A DNA stretch of 64,000 nt from Shewanella psychrotolerans (GCF_019457595.1 NZ_CP080419.1:3100001-3164000), one strand, 5' to 3'. Shown: positions 1 through 9,022, counted from the stretch's first letter. Program-made: numbers and translations. Notes: generated by a model from the sequence alone, not told the origin.

Positions 1-2146
1 TACTTGTCGCATCATCTGGATAGATGGTGATACCGATACTAGCGCTGATATAAGCAGTCTCATCCCCTAAATTATAGGGTTCAGCAATCCTCTCTAAAAT
101 CCCTTGAGCAACACGATCTATACCTCGAGGCGAGTCTACCGCAGAGAGTACGACAGTAAACTCATCGCCACCTAATCTAGCGACAACATCAGATTCTCGA
201 ATACAGCTCTTAAGACGCTTAGCGGTTTCCTGTAGCAGGAGATCGCCCATATCATGGCCTAACGTATCATTAACCTCTTTAAAAAAGTCTAAATCAAGAA
301 ACATCAAAGCAAAATGGCTCTGGTTACGATCGATACGTAATATTTCGGTGCTTAGATATTCAAGTAACATACGCCGATTGGGCAATCCTGTAAGCGGATC
401 ATAGTTGGCTTGCTTCCAAATAATATGCTCAGCTTGTTTCTTTTCCGTAATATCAGAAAACAACGCAACTCGACGAAATACCTCACCATGCTTGTCATAA
501 ATACTATTAAGGGTCAGCCACACCATAAATTCATTGCCAAGCTTATTTTTTAACCACAGCTCTCCCTGCCAATAGCCGTGTTCCCTAATAGCGCTTTCAA
601 GCTCTGCATATTGCTGCTTATTTTGGTCGCATTCTAAGATACTAATGTGTTTGCTGAGGACTTCATGCTCGTCATACCCCGTGATACTCGTAAAAGCAGC
701 GTTAATGGTAATAATATTGCCGTTGAGATCTTGTACACTCATGGCCTCACTAGAGTTGTTATAAACAGATGCGGCAAGCTCTAGCGATTCCTGTACCTGT
801 TTACGCTCAGTAATATCAGCGTGAATACCACACATCCTTAGCGGCACGCCATTAATATCACGACTAACCACTTTTCCAGAATCGAATATCCAATGCTCTT
901 CACCGGTGAAACTAATGAGCCGATACTCTAGATTATGACTCTCCGTCTTCCCCGTAAGATGGTTATCTATCGAGGTCAAAAAAACCATTCTATCTTGGGG
1001 ATGAATAGCGTCTTGCCAAAGCCGGCTATCTTTATTTAAACGTTCGAAATCGCAACCTAATAAATCAGCACACCAAGGATTGCGCTTGACTTCATTGGTC
1101 TTAATATCCCAATCCCAAAAACCAAGGTTGCTGCTCTCTAGTACCAAAGATAAACGTTCTTGATTGGTTCTAACCTCCATTTCAGCTTGCTTATGCAAGG
1201 TGATATCGATAAATCCAGCGATCACCATTTCGACGCCCTTGTTTATGCGGCGACAAGCGACGGTCATATGGGTGTAGACGATCTCTCCATTTTTAGCGAC
1301 AAAACGTTTGTCCATTTCATAGGCATCAATCTCGCCCCTTAACATTTTCTGAAATTGCGATTCGTCAGCTTTGAGATCCTCAAAGTAGGTTAGATCGGAC
1401 CAAGTTAAGGTTAACAACTCCTTCTCACTGTATTTAAGCATTTTACATAATCGAGGGTTAACCTTAATCCAATCTCTATCGACAGTGGTGATCGCAATCC
1501 CCATATTGCCGATATCAAATTGGGTTCGAAAAATAAAATCATCTTGTAATTGGATCTTGGCATCGCGTTCTATTTCAAATCGGCGAGATAACATCATTCC
1601 AATAAGCGCTGTTACCAGAGGAAATAACAAGAAAATAGGTAAAGTGATTTGAGATAATATGCTTGAATAAAGCTCGGATGGCAGAATAAAAAAGGACGTC
1701 AAAACGACTAAATGCACTATAAAACCAAAGAAATACAATTCTTTGAATGCCATATCTGCAATTTGATTCTTACGGTAATAACGCCACAGATAACCAACCA
1801 CGCCAGCAAACAACATGGCGACGCTACCGGAAAACACCGCCGCACCGCCCTCAATTAAGCGGTAACCGATCCCAATTGATGTCGCGATAAAGGTAGGCAA
1901 GCCGCCAAAGAAAAGGCCCGAAATGGCTAACACGACAGTACGTGTATCGATAAAAATACCAGGCTCATATTCCCAAGAAGCAAGCATGGTAACAACGGTC
2001 ACCAGACCGATCACCATTCCAGTGGATAAACGCCAAAGCAAAAAATGTTCATTACGCTGCTGACGAGGCACCGCATCATAAATAAAAACCAATATCAACA
2101 ATAGTGCTGCATTTTCGAGAAGTGCAAATAGCGTATCTTGATTCAT
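1..2146 (-). CDS. Membrane PAS/GGDEF sensor (diguanylate cyclase), 3' end beyond window
   Basis: About 715 codons are visible from the ATG at 2144-2146; the C-terminus runs off the left edge. The N-terminal ~190 residues are hydrophobic and resemble the 5TM-5TMR_LYT sensory module (FFGGLPTF and GIGYRLIEGG stretches). Three PAS/PAC domains follow (roughly residues 205-320, 330-445, 455-575), the second carrying a typical FWDWD motif. A GGDEF domain follows, with intact ARLGGDEF near 158-180 and an RESD I-site five residues before it, so the protein should make c-di-GMP and be feedback inhibited. An EAL domain could follow outside the window. The ligand is unknown. Divergent from the solute-binding protein gene at 2467. 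Confidence 0.85.
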   Translation of the reverse strand, partial: MNQDTLFALLENAALLLILVFIYDAVPRQQRNEHFLLWRLSTGMVIGLVTVVTMLASWEYEPGIFIDTRTVVLAISGLFFGGLPTFIATSIGIGYRLIEGGAAVFSGSVAMLFAGVVGYLWRYYRKNQIADMAFKELYFFGFIVHLVVLTSFFILPSELYSSILSQITLPIFLLFPLVTALIGMMLSRRFEIERDAKIQLQDDFIFRTQFDIGNMGIAITTVDRDWIKVNPRLCKMLKYSEKELLTLTWSDLTYFEDLKADESQFQKMLRGEIDAYEMDKRFVAKNGEIVYTHMTVACRRINKGVEMVIAGFIDITLHKQAEMEVRTNQERLSLVLESSNLGFWDWDIKTNEVKRNPWCADLLGCDFERLNKDSRLWQDAIHPQDRMVFLTSIDNHLTGKTESHNLEYRLISFTGEEHWIFDSGKVVSRDINGVPLRMCGIHADITERKQVQESLELAASVYNNSSEAMSVQDLNGNIITINAAFTSITGYDEHEVLSKHISILECDQNKQQYAELESAIREHGYWQGELWLKNKLGNEFMVWLTLNSIYDKHGEVFRRVALFSDITEKKQAEHIIWKQANYDPLTGLPNRRMLLEYLSTEILRIDRNQSHFALMFLDLDFFKEVNDTLGHDMGDLLLQETAKRLKSCIRESDVVARLGGDEFTVVLSAVDSPRGIDRVAQGILERIAEPYNLGDETAYISASIGITIYPDDATS

Positions 2147-2163
2147 ATCAATCTTAGTTATTA

Positions 2164-2178
2164 TTATCAAGTTGATAA
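2164..2178. promoter_or_regulatory. 15-bp perfect palindrome upstream of the GGDEF sensor gene
   Basis: TTATCAA-G-TTGATAA is a perfect dyad 18 bp before the start codon of the minus-strand sensor gene. It could be a repressor site or, in RNA, a small hairpin near the ribosome-binding site. No regulator is identified. The rest of the 320-bp divergent spacer (2147-2466) shows nothing else I can name. Confidence 0.3.
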
Positions 2179-2466
2179 CATCAGTGTGAGTTTAGCAGAA
2201 TTATTTGTAAAAAATACTTCACTTATCAACAACACAGAAAGAATTACGATTCAGCCAATGCAATTGAGCAAAAGTTAACCTGACCTCTCGCTCCTATTAG
2301 CAATTCATCACAATCCAAACTCACCTTAATACAGCGCAAATAGAACAACGCCTCATGTGATATGTAGACGATAGTAGAACCGATAAAATGTACGAATTAT
2401 TCATTTTTATATGATTTAAAACAGCTTATGATACCTGCTCTAGGATGCTTTACTTCAAGGATTAAA

Positions 2467-3228
2467 ATGCTGAAATATGTCCAATGGACCATGCAATGCC
2501 TATTTGCAATTTGCCTAATGTGGCATCCATCATTACAAGCCGATCAAATCCCGCACAATATCAAAATCGCTGCAGAAGACAATTGGGCACCTTTTGCAGA
2601 TCACAATGGCAAAGGTTTATCACACGATTTGATCTATCAAGCATTTTCTCGAATGAATATCAATGTCGACACTATTGTCGTGTCCTACGCTAGGGGGCTG
2701 GTTATGGCTGATAGTGGCTTGGTAGACGGGGTTTTCAATCTACACAAAGAGCAAAGTACAGTAAACCGATTCATTTTTGGCAGCGAACCACTCTTTTCAA
2801 CAACAGCCTCTTTTTATCAAAACAATGCGCACCCAATTACGGCTCAAACTAAATGGGATATACCTAAAAACAGTAAAATAGGTATTATTGAAGGTTATGA
2901 ATATGGTGATGAACTGATTAACCTGACTCATCTCAACATCGTTAAAGTTAACAATCATAATCAGCTGATCAACTTACTGCTGCTCAATCGTCTCGATGCA
3001 ATCATTATGTATGATCAGGTTGCCAAACAGTATATTAACGAAATGGGCGTTTCAAATGTCATCAGCAAGAGTGTTCCCAATCATAAAGGGGAACTCTACC
3101 TCGCGTTTTCTAAGCACAGCCCGAGTGCCCAGTTATTTGCAGATAAATTAGATCAAGGCCTTAAATCACTAAAGCAAGACGGTAGTTACAACAAAATAAT
3201 GGGATCGATTCAAACATCAATTGAATGA
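2467..3228 (+). CDS. Periplasmic solute-binding protein, SBP_bac_3-like
   Basis: The protein has 253 residues from the ATG at 2467, which is preceded by an AAGGA ribosome-binding site; an upstream in-frame ATG at 2428 lacks one. The N-terminus is a Sec signal peptide ending near LQA-DQI. The mature part looks like an extracellular solute-binding family 3 domain: an EDNWAPFAD start, a SYARGLVMADSG segment typical of the 'amino-acid-like' transporters of this group, and a final LKQDGSYNKI motif. There are no transporter genes nearby, so it may be an orphan binding protein acting as a sensor input or a solo periplasmic protein of the kind common in Shewanella. Ligand unknown. Confidence 0.75.
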   Translation: MLKYVQWTMQCLFAICLMWHPSLQADQIPHNIKIAAEDNWAPFADHNGKGLSHDLIYQAFSRMNINVDTIVVSYARGLVMADSGLVDGVFNLHKEQSTVNRFIFGSEPLFSTTASFYQNNAHPITAQTKWDIPKNSKIGIIEGYEYGDELINLTHLNIVKVNNHNQLINLLLLNRLDAIIMYDQVAKQYINEMGVSNVISKSVPNHKGELYLAFSKHSPSAQLFADKLDQGLKSLKQDGSYNKIMGSIQTSIE

Positions 3229-3313
3229 GCACGATATACAGTGCTTACTCATACACTGCATTCTAAATAGTTAGTATGTTAAACTTGGGCTCTTTATTAT
3301 GATGATATAAACC

Positions 3314-3760
3314 ATGAATAGCGCTGGAACCCCACACTTTAGTTCGACGTTTCACTTTCCTGTACAGATATATTATGAAGACACGGACTTCTCCGGTGTG
3401 GTCTATCACCCTAACTTTTTGAAGTATTTTGAGCGGGCACGAGAACATGTTATCGGCGCGAATCTACTGTCAAGCCTTTGGGATATCCATGGTCTTGGAT
3501 TTGCGGTGTATCGCAGTGATATGATATGTCATGATGGCGTTGAGTTTGCTGAAATTATTGATGTGAGAACAAAGTTTTATTTCGAAAGTAAATACCGCAC
3601 GGTATGGCAGCAAGAGATTTGGCGGCCCAATGGTAAGAAGCCTGCCGTTACCGCACAGATAGAGATGGTCTGTATGAATAAGGCCCGTCAACTAGCACCT
3701 ATGTCCCCAGACGTTATAAACTTATTAAGCCAGAATTTCAGCGAAAAAATTCCGTTATAA
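3314..3760 (+). CDS. Acyl-CoA thioesterase, YbgC/4HBT hotdog family
   Basis: A 148-residue single hotdog-fold protein. The signature YYEDTDFSGVVYHPNF near residues 21-36 matches the YbgC/FcbC 4-hydroxybenzoyl-CoA thioesterase group, with Asp in DTDFSG as the likely catalytic residue and the following KYFERARE helix. It would hydrolyse a short-chain or aromatic acyl-CoA in the cytoplasm. It is not beside tol-pal genes, where ybgC itself usually lies, so it is better called a paralogue of that family. Its 3' end overlaps the 3' end of the convergent GGDEF-EAL gene by 6 bp. Confidence 0.8.
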   Translation: MNSAGTPHFSSTFHFPVQIYYEDTDFSGVVYHPNFLKYFERAREHVIGANLLSSLWDIHGLGFAVYRSDMICHDGVEFAEIIDVRTKFYFESKYRTVWQQEIWRPNGKKPAVTAQIEMVCMNKARQLAPMSPDVINLLSQNFSEKIPL

Positions 3761-5251
3761 CTCAGCGCGATTGAGCTTACGCCAGTTCATCTCTAATTCA
3801 GCCGCGGTCATTGGTTTCGCATAAAGATCGCCTTGAATTTTATCGACGTCCATGTCACAGAGCATATCAAAAACGGTCTGAGTCTCGACCCCCTCAACGG
3901 TGACCGAAAAATCCAGCCCTTTAGCAAGCTCAATCGCACTCTTGAGGATATGTAGCCCCCGCTTATCATCATCGATATTGTCGAGGAAAGCTTTATCAAT
4001 TTTAACTTCATCAACAGGCAGAAGCTTAAGGTAAGCAAGTGATGAATGACCGGTACCAAAGTCATCTATTGCAACATTAACTCCTGCTCGTTTCAGTTTA
4101 TTTAACACTGCAACAGCTCGCGTCATATCGGTCATTAATTGGCTTTCAGTGATCTCTATCGCAAATAGGTCTGCGCTCAGATCATATTGCTTCAATTGGG
4201 CAATAATAGACTCGCTAAGCTGGTTACCATTAAGATCATCGATTGCCAAATTAACAGCCACTTGTATCACGAGTCCGCTACGTTTCCATTGCCGCAGCTG
4301 CATCAAAACTTGTTCGATCACCCACTGACTTAGCATGCTAATCATCCCTGCACATTCAAGCAAAGGAATAAACTCGCCAGGTGACACAGGACCTAAAGCC
4401 GAGCTATTCCAACGAATTAAGGCTTCAGCATGACGACAATTACCCCCAGCGACGTTGTATTTTGGCTGATAAACCATGTAGAGTTCATTGTTTTTAAGTG
4501 CCTTGGGAAAACAGCTAATCAATGTCAGTTGACGATGTTGGCTAATATCATCCCCTTCCCGATAGCTCGCCACTAAGTTACTACTCGATTTCGCCCTCAC
4601 TAAGGCTAAATCCAACCGTCTTAGCATCTGGCTGACATCGCTGTGATATAACGACAGATCTAAATATCCAACTTGTATCTGTAAATTAATAAGCGTGTCA
4701 TTAATACTGACGGGTTGCTGCAATGTATGTTGCAAAACACTTAGTTGGGTCTCATTCAGCGGCGTTTTAAAGAAAATAAGAAACTCGTCCTCATTCATAC
4801 GCGCCAGCATGTCTTGTTCACTCACTTGTCGCTTTAGGCGTTCGCTCATGGCCAAAAGTAACTTATCTCCAAAAGAGAAGCCAAAGAGATCGTTTACATA
4901 CCTAAATCGATAAATATCGATGAGTACAAACGTCCCTTCAGTAACAGGCATTAATCGCGTTAACTGAGATTTTAAACCAACTCGATTAATTAAGCCCGTA
5001 AGCTTATCGCGGCCGGCCGGAGGCGGCAGAGTATTTAATAGTTGTTGTAGCTGAACATATAAAGGAATGTAACGAAATGGAATATGGTTGATGTTAAGGG
5101 CTTGGCGAACTTTATTTTGCGTTCGTAGCTGATTGATAAGCCGACTAAGAAACTTTACCTCAACTCGTCGATGCCAGTAACAATAAATGATACCAGCGAT
5201 GCCTATGGCAACAATATAAACAATTATCCAATAAAGTTCTGTAACACCCAC
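3755..5251 (-). CDS. GGDEF-EAL protein with degenerate GGDEF, probable c-di-GMP phosphodiesterase
   Basis: 498 residues, starting at GTG 5251 with AAGG six bases upstream. One N-terminal membrane helix (about residues 7-26) precedes a GGDEF domain whose active-site loop reads RMNEDEF instead of GGDEF, so cyclase activity is unlikely. The EAL domain keeps AEALIRW, the IEITES glutamate, AIDDFGTGHSS, VKIDK and VEGVE, which are the metal- and substrate-binding residues of active phosphodiesterases. The usual xNxS motif is present only as VNLA. It lies 69 bp downstream of the HDOD gene in the same direction and may be co-transcribed with it. Confidence 0.85.
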   Translation of the reverse strand: MGVTELYWIIVYIVAIGIAGIIYCYWHRRVEVKFLSRLINQLRTQNKVRQALNINHIPFRYIPLYVQLQQLLNTLPPPAGRDKLTGLINRVGLKSQLTRLMPVTEGTFVLIDIYRFRYVNDLFGFSFGDKLLLAMSERLKRQVSEQDMLARMNEDEFLIFFKTPLNETQLSVLQHTLQQPVSINDTLINLQIQVGYLDLSLYHSDVSQMLRRLDLALVRAKSSSNLVASYREGDDISQHRQLTLISCFPKALKNNELYMVYQPKYNVAGGNCRHAEALIRWNSSALGPVSPGEFIPLLECAGMISMLSQWVIEQVLMQLRQWKRSGLVIQVAVNLAIDDLNGNQLSESIIAQLKQYDLSADLFAIEITESQLMTDMTRAVAVLNKLKRAGVNVAIDDFGTGHSSLAYLKLLPVDEVKIDKAFLDNIDDDKRGLHILKSAIELAKGLDFSVTVEGVETQTVFDMLCDMDVDKIQGDLYAKPMTAAELEMNWRKLNRAEL

Positions 5252-5320
5252 AGCTTACCTTTAATGCTTAGTGTAGCGAAATGACTGACCATTATTAGCA
5301 AAGATTACCGCAAGTAACAA

Positions 5321-6163
5321 CTATTCGTAACTCAACTTAATTGAATGATAATTATCAAGAAACTCATCTGAGCCTAAATATTCTGGTGAGACAGGCAAGC
5401 CACGTTGAGCAAAAACATCCAAGCGCTCTTCCAATTCATGTCCCGAACGTAATTCGCCGGTATAAAACGCTGCCGCACGGACAAAATCCAAATAGGTCAC
5501 TCGTTCAGGAAGATAGGGAAGATCGGCCCATCGCTCGACAACCTCCATTACCTCTGGAGAAAAATCCCAGCTTTTAAGTACCGCACGCCCTATGGGGCCC
5601 TGCATCTTACGCACCAGAGCTCGCAGCTGATCGATACTGGTAAACAGATGAGGATTAACCTCCGCCTCAGTCAACACAGGTAAAGCACCGATATTATGTA
5701 CCAAGCTCGCCAATGTCAGCGTGTCGTAATTTAAACCGCATCCCTTATGAGTCTTAGAATATTTAAGCAATAGAGCACAAGCAGCTGAGGTGACTTCGAT
5801 TGATGAACTCCAAACCTCATCCATCACCTCCCATACCATTTCATTAGTAGAGATAAACAGCTGTTCCATTGCCACCGATGTCGCAATGGACTTAATCTGA
5901 GTCAAACCAATGCGAGTTACTGCACTGGTGATATTTTCAGCCTTAACACCTCGGCTATACATGGCACTGTTAGCGACTTTAATCATTCGGGCAGAAATAG
6001 CGGCGTCTTGACCAATAATTTCAGCCACCTGCTTAGGGCTAGAATCAGGCCTGGACACGACTTCTTGAACGCGCATTGCTACCTCGGGTAAAGTTGGTAA
6101 AACTAAGGCATCAGCCTTCAACTTTTTCAATAACCCAACCAGTAGTTGATGCTCGTTAGACAT
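5321..6163 (-). CDS. HDOD domain signalling protein
   Basis: A 280-residue protein of the HDOD family (a non-catalytic relative of HD phosphohydrolases used in signalling). The domain starts at LPTLPEVAMRVQEVV (about residue 21) and includes the conserved KVANSAMYS and AVTRIGL segments and later ASLVHNIGALPVL. No extra output domain is attached. Co-directional with the GGDEF-EAL gene downstream, which suggests a regulatory pair in c-di-GMP signalling. Its exact role is not known. Confidence 0.85.
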   Translation of the reverse strand: MSNEHQLLVGLLKKLKADALVLPTLPEVAMRVQEVVSRPDSSPKQVAEIIGQDAAISARMIKVANSAMYSRGVKAENITSAVTRIGLTQIKSIATSVAMEQLFISTNEMVWEVMDEVWSSSIEVTSAACALLLKYSKTHKGCGLNYDTLTLASLVHNIGALPVLTEAEVNPHLFTSIDQLRALVRKMQGPIGRAVLKSWDFSPEVMEVVERWADLPYLPERVTYLDFVRAAAFYTGELRSGHELEERLDVFAQRGLPVSPEYLGSDEFLDNYHSIKLSYE

Positions 6164-6354
6164 TCGTATTCCTTAAAAAACAGATCAGCCCATTAATGAT
6201 GGAGCAGAGTATATCAGGACTCTCAATGAGCGCGATGGTAAAAATCGCACATCCAGTTAAAAATTTGTTTAATTTTAGCTAAGTTTCAGATTATAGGTTA
6301 CTAATTGGCTTAATTTTATTGGATATCCAACATTTTTTCCTAGCTGATCACTGC

Positions 6355-6383
6355 TTGACCACAAAATAAACAATTTCTAATTT
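6355..6383 (+). promoter_or_regulatory. Candidate sigma-70 promoter for trhP
   Basis: TTGACC at 6355-6360, a 17-bp spacer, then TAATTT at 6378-6383; start codon at 6455. Seen by eye only. Confidence 0.45.
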
Positions 6384-6454
6384 GCATAAGTCTCCCCCCA
6401 TTGAGTAAAATGCCCGCCCCAAGTTAGATTGAACCCTGTTAATTGAGAGAAATT

Positions 6455-7819
6455 ATGTTTAAACCTGAGCTACTGTCTCCTGCTGGGACGCTTAAAAATA
6501 TGCGTTACGCCTTTGCTTATGGCGCAGATGCAGTCTATGCAGGTCAGCCAAGATATAGCCTGCGTGTCAGAAACAATGATTTCAAAATGGAAAACCTAGC
6601 AACAGGTATCCAAGAAGCCCATAGCCTAGGTAAAAAACTCTATGTGGTCAGTAACATTGCGCCCCATAACACCAAACTAAAAACCTACATCAAAGATATG
6701 GAGCCAGTGGTTGCGATGCAACCCGATGCGCTGATCATGTCAGACCCAGGTCTTATTATGATGGTTCGCGAAGCGTTTCCAGATCAGGTTGTGCATCTCT
6801 CTGTACAAGCCAACGCCATTAACTGGGCCTCGGTTAAGTTTTGGCAGCAGCAAGGCATCAAACGTGTGATCCTCTCTCGCGAGCTCTCGCTTGATGAAAT
6901 TGAAGAGATCCGCCAGCGCTGCCCTGATATTGAACTCGAAGTCTTCGTCCACGGCGCCCTGTGCATGGCCTACTCTGGACGCTGCTTACTCTCCGGTTAC
7001 ATCAATAAACGCGATCCCAATCAAGGCACCTGCACCAATGCATGCCGCTGGAAATATGATGCTCACGAAGCGGTACAAACCGAAACAGGTGACATAGTGG
7101 CGGTTAACCCTGAGGTGCAGGTTCACAATCCAACCTTAGGCGCTGGTCAGCCTAGTAATGAAGTGGTGTTACTTCAAGAAGCGGGACGTCCCGGTGAATA
7201 CATGCCAGCATTTGAAGATGAGCATGGTACCTATATCATGAACTCTAAAGATCTGCGCGCCATTCAGCACGTCGAGCGTCTGACTAAGATGGGCATAGAT
7301 TCACTGAAAATTGAAGGCCGTACCAAGTCCTTCTACTATGTGGCGCGAACTGCTCAGCTCTATCGCCAGGCGATTGAAGATGCCGCTGCCGGCCGTGAAT
7401 TTAATCCGGCGCTCATGTATCAGCTAGAAGGGCTAGCACACCGAGGCTACACCGAAGGCTTCCTGCGTCGCCACGTACATGATGAATATCAAAATTACGA
7501 CTATGGTTACTCTATTAGCGACACCCAACAATTTGTGGGCGAACTCACAGGTAAACGTAATGAGAAAGGCATGGCCGAGATCGATGTAAAAAACAAATTC
7601 TCTGTCGGCGACAGTGTTGAATTGATGACCCCTCAGGGCAATATCAACCTGACTATCGATCATCTGGAGAATCGTAAAGGCGAGCGCGTCGAGGCCGGAC
7701 TAGGTTCAGGGCATTTCGTGTTCTTACCTGTGCCACAAGAAGTTGAAATCGATAAAGCGATTTTAATGCGCAACCTAAACGACGGACAAAATACCCGTAA
7801 CCCGCACACAGCGGTGTAA
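6455..7819 (+). CDS. trhP: tRNA uridine-34 5-hydroxylation protein TrhP (YegQ), U32 family
   Basis: 454 residues, starting MFKPELLSPAG as in E. coli YegQ, with GAGAG upstream of the ATG. TrhP carries out prephenate-dependent, oxygen-independent hydroxylation giving ho5U34 in tRNAs read by cmo5U/mo5U-type anticodons. The U32 core covers residues 1-340 and holds the Cys cluster of this family (Cys170, Cys177, Cys193, Cys197 in GALCMAYSGRC and GTCTNAC), expected to bind a [4Fe-4S] cluster. The C-terminal ~90 residues are the U32_C beta-barrel (FVGELTG, MTPQGNINL). Immediately downstream is a truncated ferredoxin start, the scar of an insertion that separated this gene from yfhL. Confidence 0.92.
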   Translation: MFKPELLSPAGTLKNMRYAFAYGADAVYAGQPRYSLRVRNNDFKMENLATGIQEAHSLGKKLYVVSNIAPHNTKLKTYIKDMEPVVAMQPDALIMSDPGLIMMVREAFPDQVVHLSVQANAINWASVKFWQQQGIKRVILSRELSLDEIEEIRQRCPDIELEVFVHGALCMAYSGRCLLSGYINKRDPNQGTCTNACRWKYDAHEAVQTETGDIVAVNPEVQVHNPTLGAGQPSNEVVLLQEAGRPGEYMPAFEDEHGTYIMNSKDLRAIQHVERLTKMGIDSLKIEGRTKSFYYVARTAQLYRQAIEDAAAGREFNPALMYQLEGLAHRGYTEGFLRRHVHDEYQNYDYGYSISDTQQFVGELTGKRNEKGMAEIDVKNKFSVGDSVELMTPQGNINLTIDHLENRKGERVEAGLGSGHFVFLPVPQEVEIDKAILMRNLNDGQNTRNPHTAV

Positions 7820-7833
7820 TTGGATACAACTCA

Positions 7834-7882
7834 ATGGCATTATTGATCGACGACAGCTGTATTAACTGCGACATGTGTGAAC
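7834..7882. repeat. 49-bp direct repeat, left copy (pairs with 12959-13007)
   Basis: 48 of 49 bases match the copy at 12959-13007. The two copies bracket 5,076 bp holding the TetR-porin-reductase-cytochrome cassette. The repeat spans the first 16 codons of the ferredoxin gene and one base of codon 17. It may be a target duplication, an attachment-site-like sequence, or a leftover of homologous exchange. Confidence 0.85.
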
Positions 7883-7887
7883 TTTAA
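7834..7887 (+). pseudogene. Truncated 5' copy of the YfhL-type ferredoxin gene
   Basis: Beginning 14 bp after the trhP stop, an ATG opens a frame [17 protein letters not shown] followed by a stop. Its first 49 bases are identical, but for one T/C change at base 10, to the first 49 bases of the complete ferredoxin gene at 12959. After base 49 the two sequences diverge completely. This is the original ferredoxin start cut by the cassette that follows, or a duplication of it. The 17-codon product keeps one CxxC pair and cannot be a functional ferredoxin. Confidence 0.85.
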
Positions 7888-7896
7888 TCTATAACC

Positions 7897-7919
7897 TTTT
7901 AATAACAGCACTTTACATA
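7897..7919. repeat. Candidate imperfect terminal inverted repeat, left end (pairs with 12912-12934)
   Basis: This 23-mer matches the reverse complement of 12912-12934 at 18 positions: 11 contiguous outer bases (TTTTAATAACA) and 7 inner bases (TTACATA). The copies lie 14 bp and 24 bp inside the two 49-bp repeats. AT-rich sequence makes chance matches easier. Confidence 0.3.
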
Positions 7920-7929
7920 ACAACACTTC

Positions 7930-7974
7930 TTTGTGTTACAGCCTAAAATTTGTTTATTATGGCTGTAGCACAAA
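7930..7974. other. Strong stem-loop at the left junction of the cassette
   Basis: A 14-bp stem with one mismatch (7930-7943 with 7961-7974; TGTGTTACAGCC against GGCTGTAGCACA) encloses a 17-nt loop. No T-tract follows on the plus strand, so it is not a typical terminator. The remainder of 7888-8329 contains no gene that I can support. Confidence 0.4.
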
Positions 7975-8243
7975 CCTGTTTGAAAGGCTCTTTACTGGCC
8001 AATTTAGATTATCCCAGCGAAGTCACACTCACCGGCCAACTACCAATAACTTCAGTACACGCCGCCTCTGATACCAGTACACTAATTTCCCCCCAGTTCT
8101 ACTACCTTTATAATTACCATGCGTTGAACACCATTTTCTGAGCACTTCCCCACTCCCCAACATGAACCCATACAATTCGTCCCCCCTCTTGGCGTGCACT
8201 GTAAATGACTGATTTAAAAGCATATAAACCGACTTTTAAAATG

Positions 8244-8256
8244 GTACAAAATGTAC
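8244..8256. promoter_or_regulatory. Candidate operator for the TetR-type regulator
   Basis: GTACA-AAA-TGTAC is a perfect inverted repeat, extended imperfectly by ATG/CAT on each side, about 75 bp upstream of the regulator start. Its size and position fit an autoregulatory TetR-family operator. I saw no second clear copy before the porin or reductase genes. Confidence 0.35.
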
Positions 8257-8329
8257 TCATCAAGTATGACTTTTGTCACAACTTGGTTAAAACTAAAATT
8301 ATATTATGTTTCTAAAGGAGACAGGCCTT

Positions 8330-9022
8330 ATGTCAAAGATTGAATATAAAATTTTAAAGAATGCAGCCATTTTAATATCGGAAGAAGGCCTTTCTTCATT
8401 TTCATTCACAAAACTTTCAAAAATGTGCTGTTGTTCAAAATCGACTTTATACCATAATTATAATAGTAAAGAAGACGTGATTATGGGGATATATATTAAC
8501 AATATTAATGAAATTGTTTCATTTAATAAAACAATACTATCTAACCATAATCTGTCGGTAAGTGAAAAGATGATCTTAGCATGTATGTTTGATGTGTTTA
8601 GGGTTTTTCTTAATTATTCTCCTGCAGATAGTGTATCAATGATTGCTTCGACATCAGCCGTTAATAACTTTAGTTCCAAATATCTTTTCAGCCAGCTAAA
8701 AATAGCCTTAACAGATCTTAATGAAACCTTTGATGAAGTTGAAAGCATGTTTATTAAGGAGAACATGTTTAAAGAGCAAGAGATTAAACCACTATTAAAC
8801 ACCTACAGAATACATGCCAGAGGTATTGTTGGGTGCGTCTCGAATAAAGTTTACTTTAACAGTTGTATTAACGCACCTCTTAAATCTCTTTACAATGGAT
8901 ACCTATCAATACTTAATGAAAGAATAAAAAATGACATAAAAATAGATTTCAATGATATTCACACCATCATCAATAACTACCTTTTAAAAAGAGAGGGTAA
9001 TCAATCACCTTCAAATAAATAG
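8330..9022 (+). CDS. TetR-family transcriptional regulator of the reductase cassette
   Basis: 230 residues from the ATG at 8330, chosen because AAGGAG lies nine bases upstream. The N-terminal ~50 residues are a TetR helix-turn-helix: an AAILISEEGLSSFSF start, then KLSKMCCCSKSTLYHNY, with the usual STLYxxY ending. Three consecutive cysteines (33-35) sit in the turn of the HTH, which is unusual. The C-terminal ligand-binding part is not recognisable. The gene is very AT-rich compared with the flanking trhP and ubiTUV genes, fitting acquired DNA. It is the first gene of the inserted cassette and probably controls the porin and reductase genes in response to their substrate. Confidence 0.8.
   Translation: MSKIEYKILKNAAILISEEGLSSFSFTKLSKMCCCSKSTLYHNYNSKEDVIMGIYINNINEIVSFNKTILSNHNLSVSEKMILACMFDVFRVFLNYSPADSVSMIASTSAVNNFSSKYLFSQLKIALTDLNETFDEVESMFIKENMFKEQEIKPLLNTYRIHARGIVGCVSNKVYFNSCINAPLKSLYNGYLSILNERIKNDIKIDFNDIHTIINNYLLKREGNQSPSNK

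Noticed and set aside
7834..7887. Truncated ferredoxin as a real small peptide gene
   Set aside because: It is nearly identical to the start of yfhL and stops right where homology ends, so a remnant is the simpler reading.
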